DNA of 64,000 nt, taken from contig JAPUEL010000076.1 of NCBI GenBank assembly GCA_027492545.1, forward strand, positions 62,001 to 126,000. Direction: 5' to 3'. Each line of letters opens with the position of its first letter. The stretch's first letter is position 1. The position numbers and the translations under genes were made by a program. The notes under the pieces were generated by a model. The model was not told the DNA's origin and ran no database searches. It saw only the letters and a list, made by a program, of their open reading frames with translations. This document shows, one piece after another, positions 1 to 8,715 of this stretch. Source of the DNA: Propionibacteriaceae bacterium. Lineage in GTDB: Bacteria; Actinomycetota; Actinomycetes; Propionibacteriales; Propionibacteriaceae.

Positions 1-675
1 GGTCAGGCCGGTGGCCAGCAGGTTGATCACCACGCCGATGATGACGTGGTCCACCAGGTACTTGAGCGTGAACAGCGCGAGCACGCAGGCCATGAGCACG
101 CCGGCCAGGGCGGCGGCGAAGAGCCCGGCCAGGTAGGACTGGGTGATCGAGTACGTCAGCGAGGCCGAGAACGCGGCGGTGAGGAACATGCCCTCGATGG
201 CGATGTTGACCACGCCCGCCCGCTCGGCGAGCACGCCGCTCAGGACCCCGAACAGGAGCGGGGTGGCGTACTCGAGGGTCAGGTTCAGTTGGCTGGTGAG
301 CGTGAACGGGAGGGTGGAGCTGGCCGCCGCCCAGACGATGAACCCGACGAGGACGCCCACCCCCGCCGCGACACCGGCAGCCGTGCGCAACCTCGGGCTC
401 AGCCGCCCGGACAGGAATCCGATCCCGGCGCCGATCACGAGCAGCGCGCAGAACAGCACCGTGGCGGTGCCGGGGACCTCGAGCGTGGGGAGCTTGACGT
501 CGGCGAACGCGTCGGACAGCGCGATCAGGCCGGACTTGTCGACGGTGAACGCCATGAGGAGGAGCAGCCCGCCGATCACGGTGACCAGCACGCCGGTGGA
601 AAGCCTCTGGGCGCGCTTCTCGGGAGACTCGACGATGGTCTTCTCCACCGTCGTGGGGATGATGTCGGCGCTCAC
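1..675 (-). CDS. ABC transporter permease, BMP/nucleoside type (3' end outside window)
   Basis: Second permease of a nucleoside-type ABC importer (BPD_transp_2/LivH-like fold, as in B. subtilis NupQ). The GTG start at 675 overlaps the stop of the upstream permease by four bases (GTGA), so the two are translationally coupled. The visible 225 codons hold a short cytoplasmic N-terminus rich in T, V and E, several hydrophobic segments, and the family stretch around ERAGVVNIAIEGM, which is typical of this permease family near its coupling helix. The C-terminal part runs off the left edge of the window. It is the fourth gene of the lipoprotein-ATPase-permease-permease operon. Substrate choice (nucleosides rather than other sugars) is inferred from the BMP-type binding protein. 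Confidence 0.9.
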   Translation of the reverse strand, partial: MSADIIPTTVEKTIVESPEKRAQRLSTGVLVTVIGGLLLLMAFTVDKSGLIALSDAFADVKLPTLEVPGTATVLFCALLVIGAGIGFLSGRLSPRLRTAAGVAAGVGVLVGFIVWAAASSTLPFTLTSQLNLTLEYATPLLFGVLSGVLAERAGVVNIAIEGMFLTAAFSASLTYSITQSYLAGLFAAALAGVLMACVLALFTLKYLVDHVIIGVVINLLATGLT

Positions 676-1859
676 GCCTGGGCCACCTTCGCGCTCGGTT
701 CGGACTGGTGCTTGACCGTGCGTTCACGCAGGAACGGCAACAGCCACACGACGAAGGCCGGGGCGGCCACGAACAGCACGATCAGCGCCTGGATGAGGTC
801 CGTCAGCCGGTCCGGTGTGTTGGCCATGGTCACCATCGTTCGCCGCGATGCCTTCAGCGCGCCGAAGAGGAGCCCCGCGAAGACCACGCCCAGGGGGCGC
901 GAGCGGCCCAGCAGCGCCACGGTGATCGCGTCGAAGCCGAGGGTGCCGACGATGGTGCCGGTCATCTGTGGGGGAAAGCCGGTCAGCAGTTCGGGCGCGG
1001 TGACGACGAGGACGCCGGCCAGGCCCGCCAGGCCGCCGGCCAGGGCCATGGTCAGGATGGTCACGGTGGAGACGCTGGCGCCGGCTGTCGCGGCCGCGTT
1101 GGGGTTCAGGCCCACCGCCTTGAGGTGGACGCCGAACTTCGTGCGCTCCGACAGCCACCAGACCGCCGCGGCCGCGAGGAGCGCCAGCACGAAGCCGAGG
1201 TGCAACCTGGTGCCGTCGATGCGCGGCATGGTGGCGGTCCACTCCAGGACCGGCGAGATGGGATCCGCCCGGCCGGGAGCCTGGAAGGCCTCCTGCAGCA
1301 TGAAGAACGCCAAGAGGCTGCCCGCGATGTAGTTCATCATGATGGTCACGATCACCTCGTGGGCCCCGGTGCGCGCCTTCAGGAGGCCGACGATGCCGCC
1401 CCACAGCGCCCCGGCGAGGAGTCCGACGGCGATGACCAGCGGAAGGTGCAGGTAGATCGGCAGGCCCTTGACCGTGAACCCGATGAAGGCGCCGGTGAGG
1501 GCCCCCATCATGGCCTGGCCCTGGGCACCGATGTTGAACAGGCCCGCGCGGAAGGCCACCGCGACACCCAGGCCTGCCGCGATCAGGGGCGCGGCCTCCG
1601 CGGTGGTGTTGGTGATCGCCACCCAGGAGCCCATCGAGCCGATCCACATGGCGTGGAACGTGGTGGACACCTTGGTCCAGCTCGCCGACAGCGCGTCTCC
1701 CGGCTGCGCGAAGAAGTAGGCCCACGTGGCCGCGACCTCAGCGTCGGAGACGATCATCACCACGGCGCTGACCAGGAACGCCAGGACCAGCGAGGCGAGG
1801 GTGATGATGAGCGTGTTGACCCACTCGGGGCGGTGCTGGACGGGTGTCGTCTGGCTCAT
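672..1859 (-). CDS. ABC transporter permease, BMP/nucleoside type
   Basis: First permease of the importer, 395 aa, related to NupP/YufP. It has an N-terminal membrane segment (around residues 13-37), then a run of 8-9 hydrophobic helices. The motif FNIGAQGQAMMGAL near residue 107 is the conserved cytoplasmic loop of this family and matches the equivalent loop of the partner permease. The ATG start overlaps the ATPase stop by four bases (ATGA), and its own stop overlaps the next permease start. Both couplings argue for a strict operon. It forms the membrane channel with the gene at 1-675, powered by the double ATPase at 1856-3412. Confidence 0.93.
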   Translation of the reverse strand: MSQTTPVQHRPEWVNTLIITLASLVLAFLVSAVVMIVSDAEVAATWAYFFAQPGDALSASWTKVSTTFHAMWIGSMGSWVAITNTTAEAAPLIAAGLGVAVAFRAGLFNIGAQGQAMMGALTGAFIGFTVKGLPIYLHLPLVIAVGLLAGALWGGIVGLLKARTGAHEVIVTIMMNYIAGSLLAFFMLQEAFQAPGRADPISPVLEWTATMPRIDGTRLHLGFVLALLAAAAVWWLSERTKFGVHLKAVGLNPNAAATAGASVSTVTILTMALAGGLAGLAGVLVVTAPELLTGFPPQMTGTIVGTLGFDAITVALLGRSRPLGVVFAGLLFGALKASRRTMVTMANTPDRLTDLIQALIVLFVAAPAFVVWLLPFLRERTVKHQSEPSAKVAQA

Positions 1860-3412
1860 GCGTGTGCTCCCTCGATGGTGGCGACGGCCTCGTCGTAGCC
1901 GATGCCGGCCATCATGAGGCCGAGGACGTCGCGGGGGGTGTCCGGGGCGACGATGCCGACGATCCGGCCGCGGTACATCACCGCGATCCTGTCCGCGAGC
2001 GACTCCACCTCCTCCAGCTCGGTGGAGACGATCAGGACCGCGGTGCCGCGGTCGCGTTCCTCGACGATGCGGCCGTGCAGGAACTCGATGGCGCCGACGT
2101 CGACGCCGCGGGTGGGCTGGCTGGCCAGCAGCAGCGTCAACGGCCGGGACAGCTCACGCGCCAGGACCACCTTCTGCTGGTTGCCGCCGGAGAGCGAGCT
2201 GACGGGCTGCGTGTGGGAGCCGCTGGTGCGGATGTCGAACTCCGCGATCCGCGCGTCCGCGTTCTGGGCGATGCGCTTGAGGTCGAGCGAACCCCTGCGG
2301 CTGAACGCGTCGAGGTTGTTCAGAACGAGATTCTCCGCGATGGAGAACTCGCCGACGAAGCCGTCGCGGTGCCGGTCCTCGGGCACGTAGCCCAGGCCTG
2401 CTTCGATGGTGGCTGCGGGCTTGCCGTGGGTGATGTCCACCCCGTCGAGGGTGGCGCGACCGGAGAGCGGCTTCATGGTGCCGAGCAGCGCCTCGGCCAG
2501 CTCGGTCTGCCCGTTGCCCTGCACCCCCGCGATGACGACGATCTCGCCGCCGCGCACCCTGAGCGAGAGCTTGTCGACGGCGACAGCCCCGGACGGGCTG
2601 GCGACCGTGAGGTCCTCGACGACGAGTCTGTCTACCCCCGGCTCGGCCGGCTTCTTGCGCACCTTGAGGTCCACGGCGCGCCCGACCATCATCGACGCGA
2701 GTTCCGCCTCCGAGTCCCCCGGTTGGGCCGTGCCCACGACCTTGCCTCGGCGGATGACGGTGATGTCGTCGGCCACCTCGCGCACCTCACGCAGCTTGTG
2801 GGTGATGAAGATGATGGCGCGACCCTCGTCCCGCAGGGCCTGCATGACGGCCATCAGCTCGTTGATCTCCTGAGGCGTGAGCACGGCAGTGGGCTCGTCG
2901 AAGATCAGGTAGGCGGCGTCGTTGGCGAGCGCCTTGAGGATCTCCACGCGCTGCTGGATGCCGACGGGGAGGTCCTCGACGAGGGCGTCGGGGTCAACGT
3001 CCAGCTTGTAGCGGGCGCTGAGGTCCCGCACGCGGGCGCGCGCCGCGTTGATGTCCAGGAGCCCGCCCCGGCCCGGCTCGTGGCCGAGCACCATGTTCTC
3101 GGCGACGGTGAAGACGGGGATGAGCATGAAGTGCTGATGCACCATGCCGATGCCGGCGGCCATGGCCTGCTTGGGGTTGGTCAGCCTGAGCACCTCGTCG
3201 CCCAGGCGGATCTCTCCCGAGTCGGGCTGCAGCAGCCCGAAGAGGATGTTCATCAGGGTCGACTTGCCCGCGCCGTTCTCGCCGAGCAGGCAGTGGATTC
3301 TCCCGGGCACCGCCTCGATGCTGATCGAGTCGTTGGCGGTGAGCGAACCGAAGCGCTTCGTGATCCCCTGCAGGGACAGCACCGGGGCCTGCGTGGTTGT
3401 CATCGCTGACAC
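1856..3412 (-). CDS. ABC transporter ATP-binding protein, two ATPase domains (nucleoside/sugar type)
   Basis: About 518 aa with two ABC ATPase modules, as in NupO/RbsA/MglA. The first Walker A reads GENGAGKST. The C-terminal half has a degenerate P-loop (GVQGNGQTE) and a strong signature SLSGGNQQKVV. This asymmetry is normal for the CUT2/BMP class. I chose GTG at 3412 because an AAGGAGG ribosome site lies five bases upstream of it; ATG at 3403 is an alternative but is 14 bases from that site. The frame stays open to 3433. It lies between the binding lipoprotein (upstream, with an intercistronic hairpin between) and two permeases (downstream, four-base overlap). Confidence 0.93.
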   Translation of the reverse strand: MSAMTTTQAPVLSLQGITKRFGSLTANDSISIEAVPGRIHCLLGENGAGKSTLMNILFGLLQPDSGEIRLGDEVLRLTNPKQAMAAGIGMVHQHFMLIPVFTVAENMVLGHEPGRGGLLDINAARARVRDLSARYKLDVDPDALVEDLPVGIQQRVEILKALANDAAYLIFDEPTAVLTPQEINELMAVMQALRDEGRAIIFITHKLREVREVADDITVIRRGKVVGTAQPGDSEAELASMMVGRAVDLKVRKKPAEPGVDRLVVEDLTVASPSGAVAVDKLSLRVRGGEIVVIAGVQGNGQTELAEALLGTMKPLSGRATLDGVDITHGKPAATIEAGLGYVPEDRHRDGFVGEFSIAENLVLNNLDAFSRRGSLDLKRIAQNADARIAEFDIRTSGSHTQPVSSLSGGNQQKVVLARELSRPLTLLLASQPTRGVDVGAIEFLHGRIVEERDRGTAVLIVSTELEEVESLADRIAVMYRGRIVGIVAPDTPRDVLGLMMAGIGYDEAVATIEGAHA

Positions 3413-3452
3413 ATGCTCCTCCTTCGCCGACACCCGGCGTGACAGAAAGCGT

Positions 3453-3484
3453 AGCGGGAGGGGCGTTGTCGCGCCCCTCCCGCT
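3453..3484 (-). terminator. Intercistronic hairpin after the BMP lipoprotein gene
   Basis: A perfect 13-bp stem (3453-3465 with 3472-3484, AGCGGGAGGGGCG on the plus strand) closes a 6-nt loop. It lies 28 bp downstream of the lipoprotein stop and upstream of the ATPase gene in the same operon. No U-tract follows on the minus strand, so partial termination or 3'-end protection of the lipoprotein mRNA is more likely than full termination. Such hairpins are common where a binding protein must outnumber its transporter. Confidence 0.7.
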
Positions 3485-3511
3485 GTTGACTCCGCGGCTA
3501 GCCGCCCAGGA

Positions 3512-4639
3512 TCACTTGGGCTGGCTCGGCGAGGTGATGGTGATGGTGCCGCTGATGATGTCGGCCTTGATCTGCTCCAGTTCCGACTTCAGTTCGTCGG
3601 AGACCTTGTCCTCGAAGTCGTGGAACGGGGCGAGCGAGACGCCGTCGTTCTCCAGGGTGCCCACGTAGGGGTCTGAGGAGAACGAGCCCTCCATGGCGGC
3701 CTTGATGGCCTCGAACACGGCGACGTCCATGCCCTTCTCCACCGAGCTCAGGATCTGCGGCCCGAACTCGGGCGCGGAGACGAAGCCGTCGGTGTCAACC
3801 CAGATGGCGTTGACCTTGCCGTTGGACTCCTTGGCGGCCTGAAGCGCGCCGAGGCCGGCGGGGCCGGCGACGGGGAGGATGATGTCGGCGCCCTGGGCGA
3901 TCAGGGTGCTGGCGGTGTTCTTGCCGCCGGGGATGTCACCGAACGGGTTGTTGCCGCCGACGAACTGGCCGTCCTGCTTGGCCTCGTCCCAACCGATCAG
4001 CGTGACGTCTGCGCCCTTCTGCTCGTTGTAGTACTTGATGCCCTGCGCGAAGCCGTCCATGAAGATGCTCACGGTGGGGTACTTGGCGCCGCCGAAGGTG
4101 CCGACGGTGCCCGTCTGGGTCATGCCCGCGGCCAGGTATCCGGCCATGAAGGAGGGCTGCGCGGTGTTGAAGATCAGGCCCTTGGCGTTGTCGACGCCCT
4201 CGAAGGACGAGTTGTCCACGATCGCGAAGTTGACCTCGGGGTTCTGCTTGGCGGCGGCCTCGGTGGCCGTGGCCAGCGCGAAGCCGACGGTGATGATGAT
4301 GTTGCAGTTGGCGGCGATCATCGACTGCACGTTGCCGGCGTACTCGCCCTCGGCGTTGGACTCGATCTGGTTGGTCTGAATGCCCAACTCGTCCTTGGCC
4401 TGCATCATGCCGTTGTGGGCGGTCTCGTTGAACGACTTGTCGTCGAAGCCGCCCGCGTCGGAGACCATGCACGCGGTGAAGTCCGACTCGGCGGCCGGGG
4501 CGGAGGACTCCGCGGCGGTTGCCGAGGCGCTGTCGGTGGCTGCGGGGGACGTGGTGGCGCTCGGCGGTGCGGCGCAGCCGGCGAGCGTGAGAGCGGACGC
4601 GGCGGACAACGCCAGGACGCTCAACAGGGACTTCTTCAC
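3512..4639 (-). CDS. BMP-family basic membrane lipoprotein, nucleoside-binding component
   Basis: Substrate-binding lipoprotein, 375 aa. A lipoprotein signal peptide ends in the lipobox LAGC with the cysteine at residue 22, followed by a low-complexity Ala/Ser/Thr linker (to about residue 52). The mature domain starts at FTACMVSDAGGFDDKSFN, which is the classic opening of the BMP/PnrA (TmpC) family. Family members bind purine nucleosides. The start is GTG, with AAGGAGG seven bases upstream. It is the promoter-proximal gene of the importer operon that runs leftward out of the window. The purine-synthesis genes nearby fit nucleoside salvage, but the ligand itself is inferred from family. Confidence 0.92.
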   Translation of the reverse strand: MKKSLLSVLALSAASALTLAGCAAPPSATTSPAATDSASATAAESSAPAAESDFTACMVSDAGGFDDKSFNETAHNGMMQAKDELGIQTNQIESNAEGEYAGNVQSMIAANCNIIITVGFALATATEAAAKQNPEVNFAIVDNSSFEGVDNAKGLIFNTAQPSFMAGYLAAGMTQTGTVGTFGGAKYPTVSIFMDGFAQGIKYYNEQKGADVTLIGWDEAKQDGQFVGGNNPFGDIPGGKNTASTLIAQGADIILPVAGPAGLGALQAAKESNGKVNAIWVDTDGFVSAPEFGPQILSSVEKGMDVAVFEAIKAAMEGSFSSDPYVGTLENDGVSLAPFHDFEDKVSDELKSELEQIKADIISGTITITSPSQPK

Positions 4640-4749
4640 GAAGCTTCCTCCTTGAGGGAAAATTAGTTGCGTGACGGACCTTACCCTGGCCGGGCCGGGA
4701 CGCCCCTACCGGGAACTTGATCGTTATAAACCCGCAACAAACGTCGGCC

Positions 4750-5967
4750 TCAGCTGGGCGAGACCTGCCGCACCAGCGCGCCCGCGGAACGCACCATCGC
4801 CACCGTCTGCTGGCGCCAGTCCACGTCCTGGCTGCGGTACGGCCCCGTGGCCAGGGAGATCACGACGGCGGCGGCACGCAGGCGCAGCTCGACGGGGTCC
4901 ACCCGGCGGTCGAAGACCGGCACCCACCGCGCGAGCAGGTCCCGCACCTTCGCCTCCTGCTCCGGGTTCATCCGCTGGATCGTCGACAGGTGGCCGATCA
5001 GGCACGCCAGGTCATCGGCGCGGCGGCCCGGCCCGATGGTGTCCACGTCCAGCAGCCCGACGACGCGGCCCCCGTCCACCCTGAGCTGCCCCTCGTGGAA
5101 GTCGCCATGCGTGGATTCGACGCCCGGCGGGAAACCGGCCAGGCCCGTCGTGATCCGCCCGGTCAGCTCGCCCAGCTCGTCACCGAGCTCCGGGAGCGTG
5201 GCGCCCACCATCGCGGAGTAGTGCGCCACCGCGTCGGCCCAGGGCGGCCGGCGCTCCAGGGAGGCCACCGACGGCGGCATCGAGTCGAGGAGCTCGATCA
5301 GCTGCTCGGGTGAGCACGGGTCCCCCGGCTCGAACAGGGCGGTGGCCAGGGAGGTCCCCGGCAGCTTTCGCAGCACCAACAGGTGGTCCTCCGTGGCCAG
5401 CGCCACCTCCGGGGCCGGCACCCCGGCGCGGCGGAGCATCACGTGCTTGGCGTGCACGTCGGCGAACATCCGCTCCCGCAGCACCTTGACGTAGAACACC
5501 TCTGCGGTGCCCGCGATCTCGACCCTCACCACGGCCCGCCGCCGGGGCCGGTACCCCACCATGGTCAGCGTCAGGTCGTCGGCGGCGACCCGGCGGGAGG
5601 TCACACCGCCCGCGTTGAGCGTGTCGGCCATCCGCTCCGGGAAGGCGGCCCGGGGAAGCCCCGCGAGGTCCGGGTCGTCCGGGTACAACCAGACCGCGAC
5701 CCGTCGGTGTCCGTCCTCGAAGATCTCGGCCCGCGAGTCCGAGGGGAGCAGCGGCCCCGTGCGGGCGCTCACCCCGAGCAGCTCCGTGCGCTGGCCGTGC
5801 GGCCACGCCACGGTGGCCAGGTAGGTGGCCGTGGTGGAATGCTCGGGTGCCGCGTCGACGTGCTCGATGGCCCAGCTGAGCAACTGCCCGCCCTGATGCT
5901 CGACGGCGGCACGGAGCAGCGGCTCGACGCGGGGGCCGGTCAGCAGCCCCAGCCCGTCGTCAGGCAT
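4750..5967 (-). CDS. Aminoglycoside-phosphotransferase (APH) family small-molecule kinase
   Basis: A 405-aa soluble protein with the APH/choline-kinase fold in its C-terminal two thirds. STHGDFHEGQ (about residue 280) is the Brenner-type catalytic loop with the HGD core, and LLDVDTIGPG about 20 residues later supplies the metal-binding D. FYVKVL supplies the candidate ATP-binding lysine. The first 120 residues resemble no domain I can name. The start overlaps the stop of the upstream CorC-like gene by eight bases, so it is probably co-transcribed. The substrate cannot be read from the sequence; antibiotic resistance should not be assumed, because most actinobacterial members phosphorylate metabolites. 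Confidence 0.8.
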   Translation of the reverse strand: MPDDGLGLLTGPRVEPLLRAAVEHQGGQLLSWAIEHVDAAPEHSTTATYLATVAWPHGQRTELLGVSARTGPLLPSDSRAEIFEDGHRRVAVWLYPDDPDLAGLPRAAFPERMADTLNAGGVTSRRVAADDLTLTMVGYRPRRRAVVRVEIAGTAEVFYVKVLRERMFADVHAKHVMLRRAGVPAPEVALATEDHLLVLRKLPGTSLATALFEPGDPCSPEQLIELLDSMPPSVASLERRPPWADAVAHYSAMVGATLPELGDELGELTGRITTGLAGFPPGVESTHGDFHEGQLRVDGGRVVGLLDVDTIGPGRRADDLACLIGHLSTIQRMNPEQEAKVRDLLARWVPVFDRRVDPVELRLRAAAVVISLATGPYRSQDVDWRQQTVAMVRSAGALVRQVSPS

Positions 5968-7279
5968 CCGCGTCCACCACGGGGACGCTCTCCCTGCGCA
6001 GGGAGAACCACGCGGCGCGCCTGCCGTCCATCTGCGTCGCCTCCAGGGTGAAGCGGCCGGGGGTGTCGTCGTGCGGGTTCTCGGCGGGCAGCGTGAAGGT
6101 GAGCGAGTCGCCCAGCTTCGGCAGCGCCCCCAGCAGGGCCATGAAGAACCCCGCCACGGTGTCGTAGGGACCCTCGGGGATCACGTAGCCGGTCAGCTCG
6201 GCGAACTCCTCGATGGTGGTCAGCCCGTCCACCTCGTCGATCTGGCGGGGAGCGGCGTCGGCGGGCAGGTCGTACTCGTCGGTGATGTCGCCGATCAGCT
6301 CCTCCATCAGGTCCTCCAGCGTCACGATGCCGGCGGTGCCGCCGTACTCGTCGCGGACGATGGCCAGATGGGCCCGCGCTCCCCGCATGGCGGTCAGGGC
6401 GCGCAGGATCTTGACCGTCTCGGGGAGGAACAGCACCTCGCGCGCGATGCTGCCGACGTCGCCGTCGCGCGCGGTCCCCTCGATGTCCATGAGGTCGCGC
6501 ACGTGGATGAAGCCGGCGATGCGGTCCGGTGACCCGTCCGTGACCGGGTAGCGGGAGTGCGGGGCGCCGCGCACCTCGCGGTAGGCGAGCCCGATGGGCA
6601 TCTCCGCGGGCAGGAAGTCCACCTCGGTGCGCGGCACCATGACCTCCCGCAGAGAGCGCTCACCCGCGTCGAACACCTCGTCGACGATGCGGCGCTCCTC
6701 CTTGCCCAGGGTGGAGGAGCCGATCACCATGGCCCGGATCTCCTCGTCTGTGACGGCGTCGCGGGACAGCTTCGGGTCCCCGCCGAGGATCCGCACCAAC
6801 GCGTCGGTGGACACCCCGAGGAACCAGATGAGGGGGCGGGTCAGCGTGGCGATGCCGGAGACCAGCGGCGCCAGCGCCAGCGCGAAGGACTCGGCGCGCT
6901 GCATGGCGAGCCGCTTGGCGGTGAGCTCCCCCACCACGATCGAGAAGTACGAGATCACCACCGTCACCAGGACCAGGGAGACAGTCCCCGACACGGACTC
7001 GGCCAGGCCCCACTCCACGAACACCACCGAGAGCGCCTCCGCGATGGTGGCGCCGCCGAAGGCCGCAGACAGGAAGCCGGAGAGGGTCACCCCGATCTGG
7101 ACAGCGGAGAGGAAGCGGTTCGGATTGCCCGTCAGGCGCTCGACGGCGCGGCCGCGCTTCCCCTTGCCCGCGAGCTGCTTGACCTGGCTCTCGCGCAGGG
7201 TGATCAGCGCCATCTCGGCGGCGGCGAAGGTGCCGCCGATGATGATGAAGACGGCGATCAGGGCGATGTCGGTCAGCAC
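5960..7279 (-). CDS. Hemolysin/CorC-family (CNNM, DUF21) membrane protein with CBS pair
   Basis: A 439-aa protein in the order DUF21 transmembrane domain (residues 1-180, four hydrophobic segments), paired CBS domains (about 200-330, including the EYGGTAGIVTLEDLMEELIGDI block), and a CorC_HlyC transporter-associated domain at the C-terminus. It matches the bacterial CNNM/CorC group linked to Mg2+/Co2+ homeostasis. The name hemolysin is historical and no toxicity is implied. It begins 17 bp after purU and overlaps the downstream kinase by eight bases, giving a purU-corC-kinase transcription unit. Confidence 0.88.
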   Translation of the reverse strand: MLTDIALIAVFIIIGGTFAAAEMALITLRESQVKQLAGKGKRGRAVERLTGNPNRFLSAVQIGVTLSGFLSAAFGGATIAEALSVVFVEWGLAESVSGTVSLVLVTVVISYFSIVVGELTAKRLAMQRAESFALALAPLVSGIATLTRPLIWFLGVSTDALVRILGGDPKLSRDAVTDEEIRAMVIGSSTLGKEERRIVDEVFDAGERSLREVMVPRTEVDFLPAEMPIGLAYREVRGAPHSRYPVTDGSPDRIAGFIHVRDLMDIEGTARDGDVGSIAREVLFLPETVKILRALTAMRGARAHLAIVRDEYGGTAGIVTLEDLMEELIGDITDEYDLPADAAPRQIDEVDGLTTIEEFAELTGYVIPEGPYDTVAGFFMALLGALPKLGDSLTFTLPAENPHDDTPGRFTLEATQMDGRRAAWFSLRRESVPVVDADA

Positions 7280-7296
7280 GTGGCCGGACTCCTCGG

Positions 7297-8136
7297 TCAG
7301 CGGAAGATGACGGTGCGGTCACCGTCGGCCAGGACACGATGCTCCGCGACGAGGCGCACGGCCTCGGCCAGGGTCTGCGACTCCTGGGCCTGGCCCTTGC
7401 GCACCAGCTTCGCCACGTCCATGGTGTGGTCCACCCGCACCACGTTCTGCTCGATGATCGGGCCCTCGTCGAGGTCGCCGGTGACGAAGTGCGCCGTGGC
7501 ACCGATCAGCTTCACACCCCGGGTGTGTGCCTGGCGGTACGGATTGGCGCCCTTGAAGCCAGGCAGGAACGAGTGGTGGATGTTGATCGCACGGCCCGCA
7601 AGGAACTCGCACAGCTCAGGGCTGAGGATCTGCATGTAGCGCGCCAGCACCACCAGTTCGACGCCCTCCTCCTCGACGAGGCGGCGCACCTCCGCCTCGA
7701 ACTGCGGCTTGGTGTCGGCGGTGACCCCCTGATGGGTGAAGGGCACGCCGTAGAACTCCGCCATGGGGGCGAGGACGTCGTGGTTGGCCATGATCCGCAC
7801 CACGTCGATGGGCAGATCCCCGGCGCGCCAACGGAAGAGCAGGTCGTTGACCACGTGCCCGGCCTTCGACGCGAGGATCAGCGTGCGGACCGGGCGGGCG
7901 GCGTCATCGACCCGGAACCTGGCCCCCAGCTCTCCGGCGGGCCCGGCGACGGCGGCCGTCAGGGCGTCCGGCTCGGCCCCGTGCACCTCGATGCGGGTGA
8001 AGAAGTGGCCGGTGTCCGGCGAGGTGAACTGCTGGAGCTCGGTGATGTTGCCGTGCGCCGCGACGATGCCGCCGGTGATCGCGTGGACGATCCCCGGCCG
8101 GTCTGGGCAGTCGAGCGTGACGACGAGCTGATGCAT
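7297..8136 (-). CDS. purU: Formyltetrahydrofolate deformylase
   Basis: Hydrolyses 10-formyl-THF to THF and formate, balancing one-carbon units for purine synthesis. An N-terminal ACT domain (TLDCPDRPGIVHAITGGI) is followed by a formyltransferase catalytic domain with INIHHSFLPGFKGANPY (catalytic N and H) and the D of GDLDEGPI. The length is 279 aa from ATG 8136, the usual family size. The frame continues upstream to 8649, but that part is antisense to the DUF485 gene. I chose 8136 because TAGCAT sits seven bases before it, which suggests a leaderless start; ATG 8145 and 8157 are alternatives. Confidence 0.9.
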   Translation of the reverse strand: MHQLVVTLDCPDRPGIVHAITGGIVAAHGNITELQQFTSPDTGHFFTRIEVHGAEPDALTAAVAGPAGELGARFRVDDAARPVRTLILASKAGHVVNDLLFRWRAGDLPIDVVRIMANHDVLAPMAEFYGVPFTHQGVTADTKPQFEAEVRRLVEEEGVELVVLARYMQILSPELCEFLAGRAINIHHSFLPGFKGANPYRQAHTRGVKLIGATAHFVTGDLDEGPIIEQNVVRVDHTMDVAKLVRKGQAQESQTLAEAVRLVAEHRVLADGDRTVIFR

Positions 8137-8143
8137 GTTCGCC

Positions 8144-8149
8144 ATGCTA
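8144..8149 (-). promoter_or_regulatory. Candidate -10 hexamer TAGCAT of a leaderless purU transcript
   Basis: TAGCAT on the minus strand ends seven bases before ATG 8136, and no Shine-Dalgarno sequence is present. This spacing puts the transcription start at or next to the start codon. Confidence 0.5.
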
Positions 8150-8243
8150 GTGGGCATCACCGCTGCCGCCTGAACCACCGTCACGCCGACGCACCACGGC
8201 CCACGCGCACCGGCGACCCTCGCCCGCCTGCGGTCAGCGCCCC

Positions 8244-8270
8244 CTGCGCCGATTTTGGGCGTCGGCGCAG
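8244..8270. promoter_or_regulatory. Inverted repeat in the purU / DUF485-symporter divergent region
   Basis: A 9-bp perfect arm (CTGCGCCGA, 8244-8252) is repeated inverted at 8262-8270 around a 9-nt centre. It lies in the 228-bp gap between two divergent genes. It could be an operator for the symporter operon or a small RNA hairpin. No regulator family can be assigned. I see nothing else distinctive in this gap. Confidence 0.4.
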
Positions 8271-8364
8271 CATGACCCTGCGGACTTGTTACTCTGCCAA
8301 TCGCGCAACGTCGCGCGACTCGACCCTGTAGCAACGACGCACAGCCCAGAGGAGACAGATCTCG

Positions 8365-8715
8365 ATGCATGAAAGCACCCCAGACACCCCAGCCGGGGAG
8401 ATCCCGGCCGAGGAGTTCCACCGGGTCCAACAGTCCCCGGAGTTCGCCCACCTCAAGCGCACCTTCCGGTCCTTCGCCTTCCCCATGACCGTCGTCTTCC
8501 TGGTGTGGTACTTCGCCTACGTCCTCGGCTCCATCTTCGCCAAGGACCTCATGATGACCAGCGTCGCCGGCAACCTCACCGTCGGCATCCTCTTCGGCCT
8601 CGGCCAGTTCGTCAGCACCTTCCTCATCACCTGGCTGTACCTGCGCCACTCGACCAGGAACGTCGATCCCCTGGCCAAGGCCCTGCGTGAGGACCTGGAG
8701 GCGAGCGCACGATGA
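8365..8715 (+). CDS. DUF485 membrane protein, partner of acetate symporter
   Basis: A 116-aa protein with two transmembrane segments (about residues 38-58 and 72-95) after an acidic soluble N-terminus. DUF485 proteins (E. coli YjcH type) are almost always encoded directly before an ActP/MctC-type acetate symporter, as here; their exact role is not settled. GAGGAGA lies about eight bases upstream of the ATG. The stop overlaps the next start (ATGA), so the pair is coupled. Confidence 0.9.
   Translation: MHESTPDTPAGEIPAEEFHRVQQSPEFAHLKRTFRSFAFPMTVVFLVWYFAYVLGSIFAKDLMMTSVAGNLTVGILFGLGQFVSTFLITWLYLRHSTRNVDPLAKALREDLEASAR

Noticed and set aside
1844..3409. A 521-codon plus-strand frame over the ABC ATPase
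   Set aside because: Antisense shadow of the ATPase gene; composition is D/H/V/R-rich without any domain, while the minus strand has intact Walker and signature motifs.
4750..5967. Aminoglycoside resistance gene
   Set aside because: The kinase has the APH fold, but nothing in the sequence or neighbours indicates an antibiotic substrate, so I kept only the family name.
8137..8649. N-terminal extension of purU of up to 170 residues
   Set aside because: It runs antisense through the DUF485 gene and has no homology. The family length and the TAGCAT spacing support a start at 8136.
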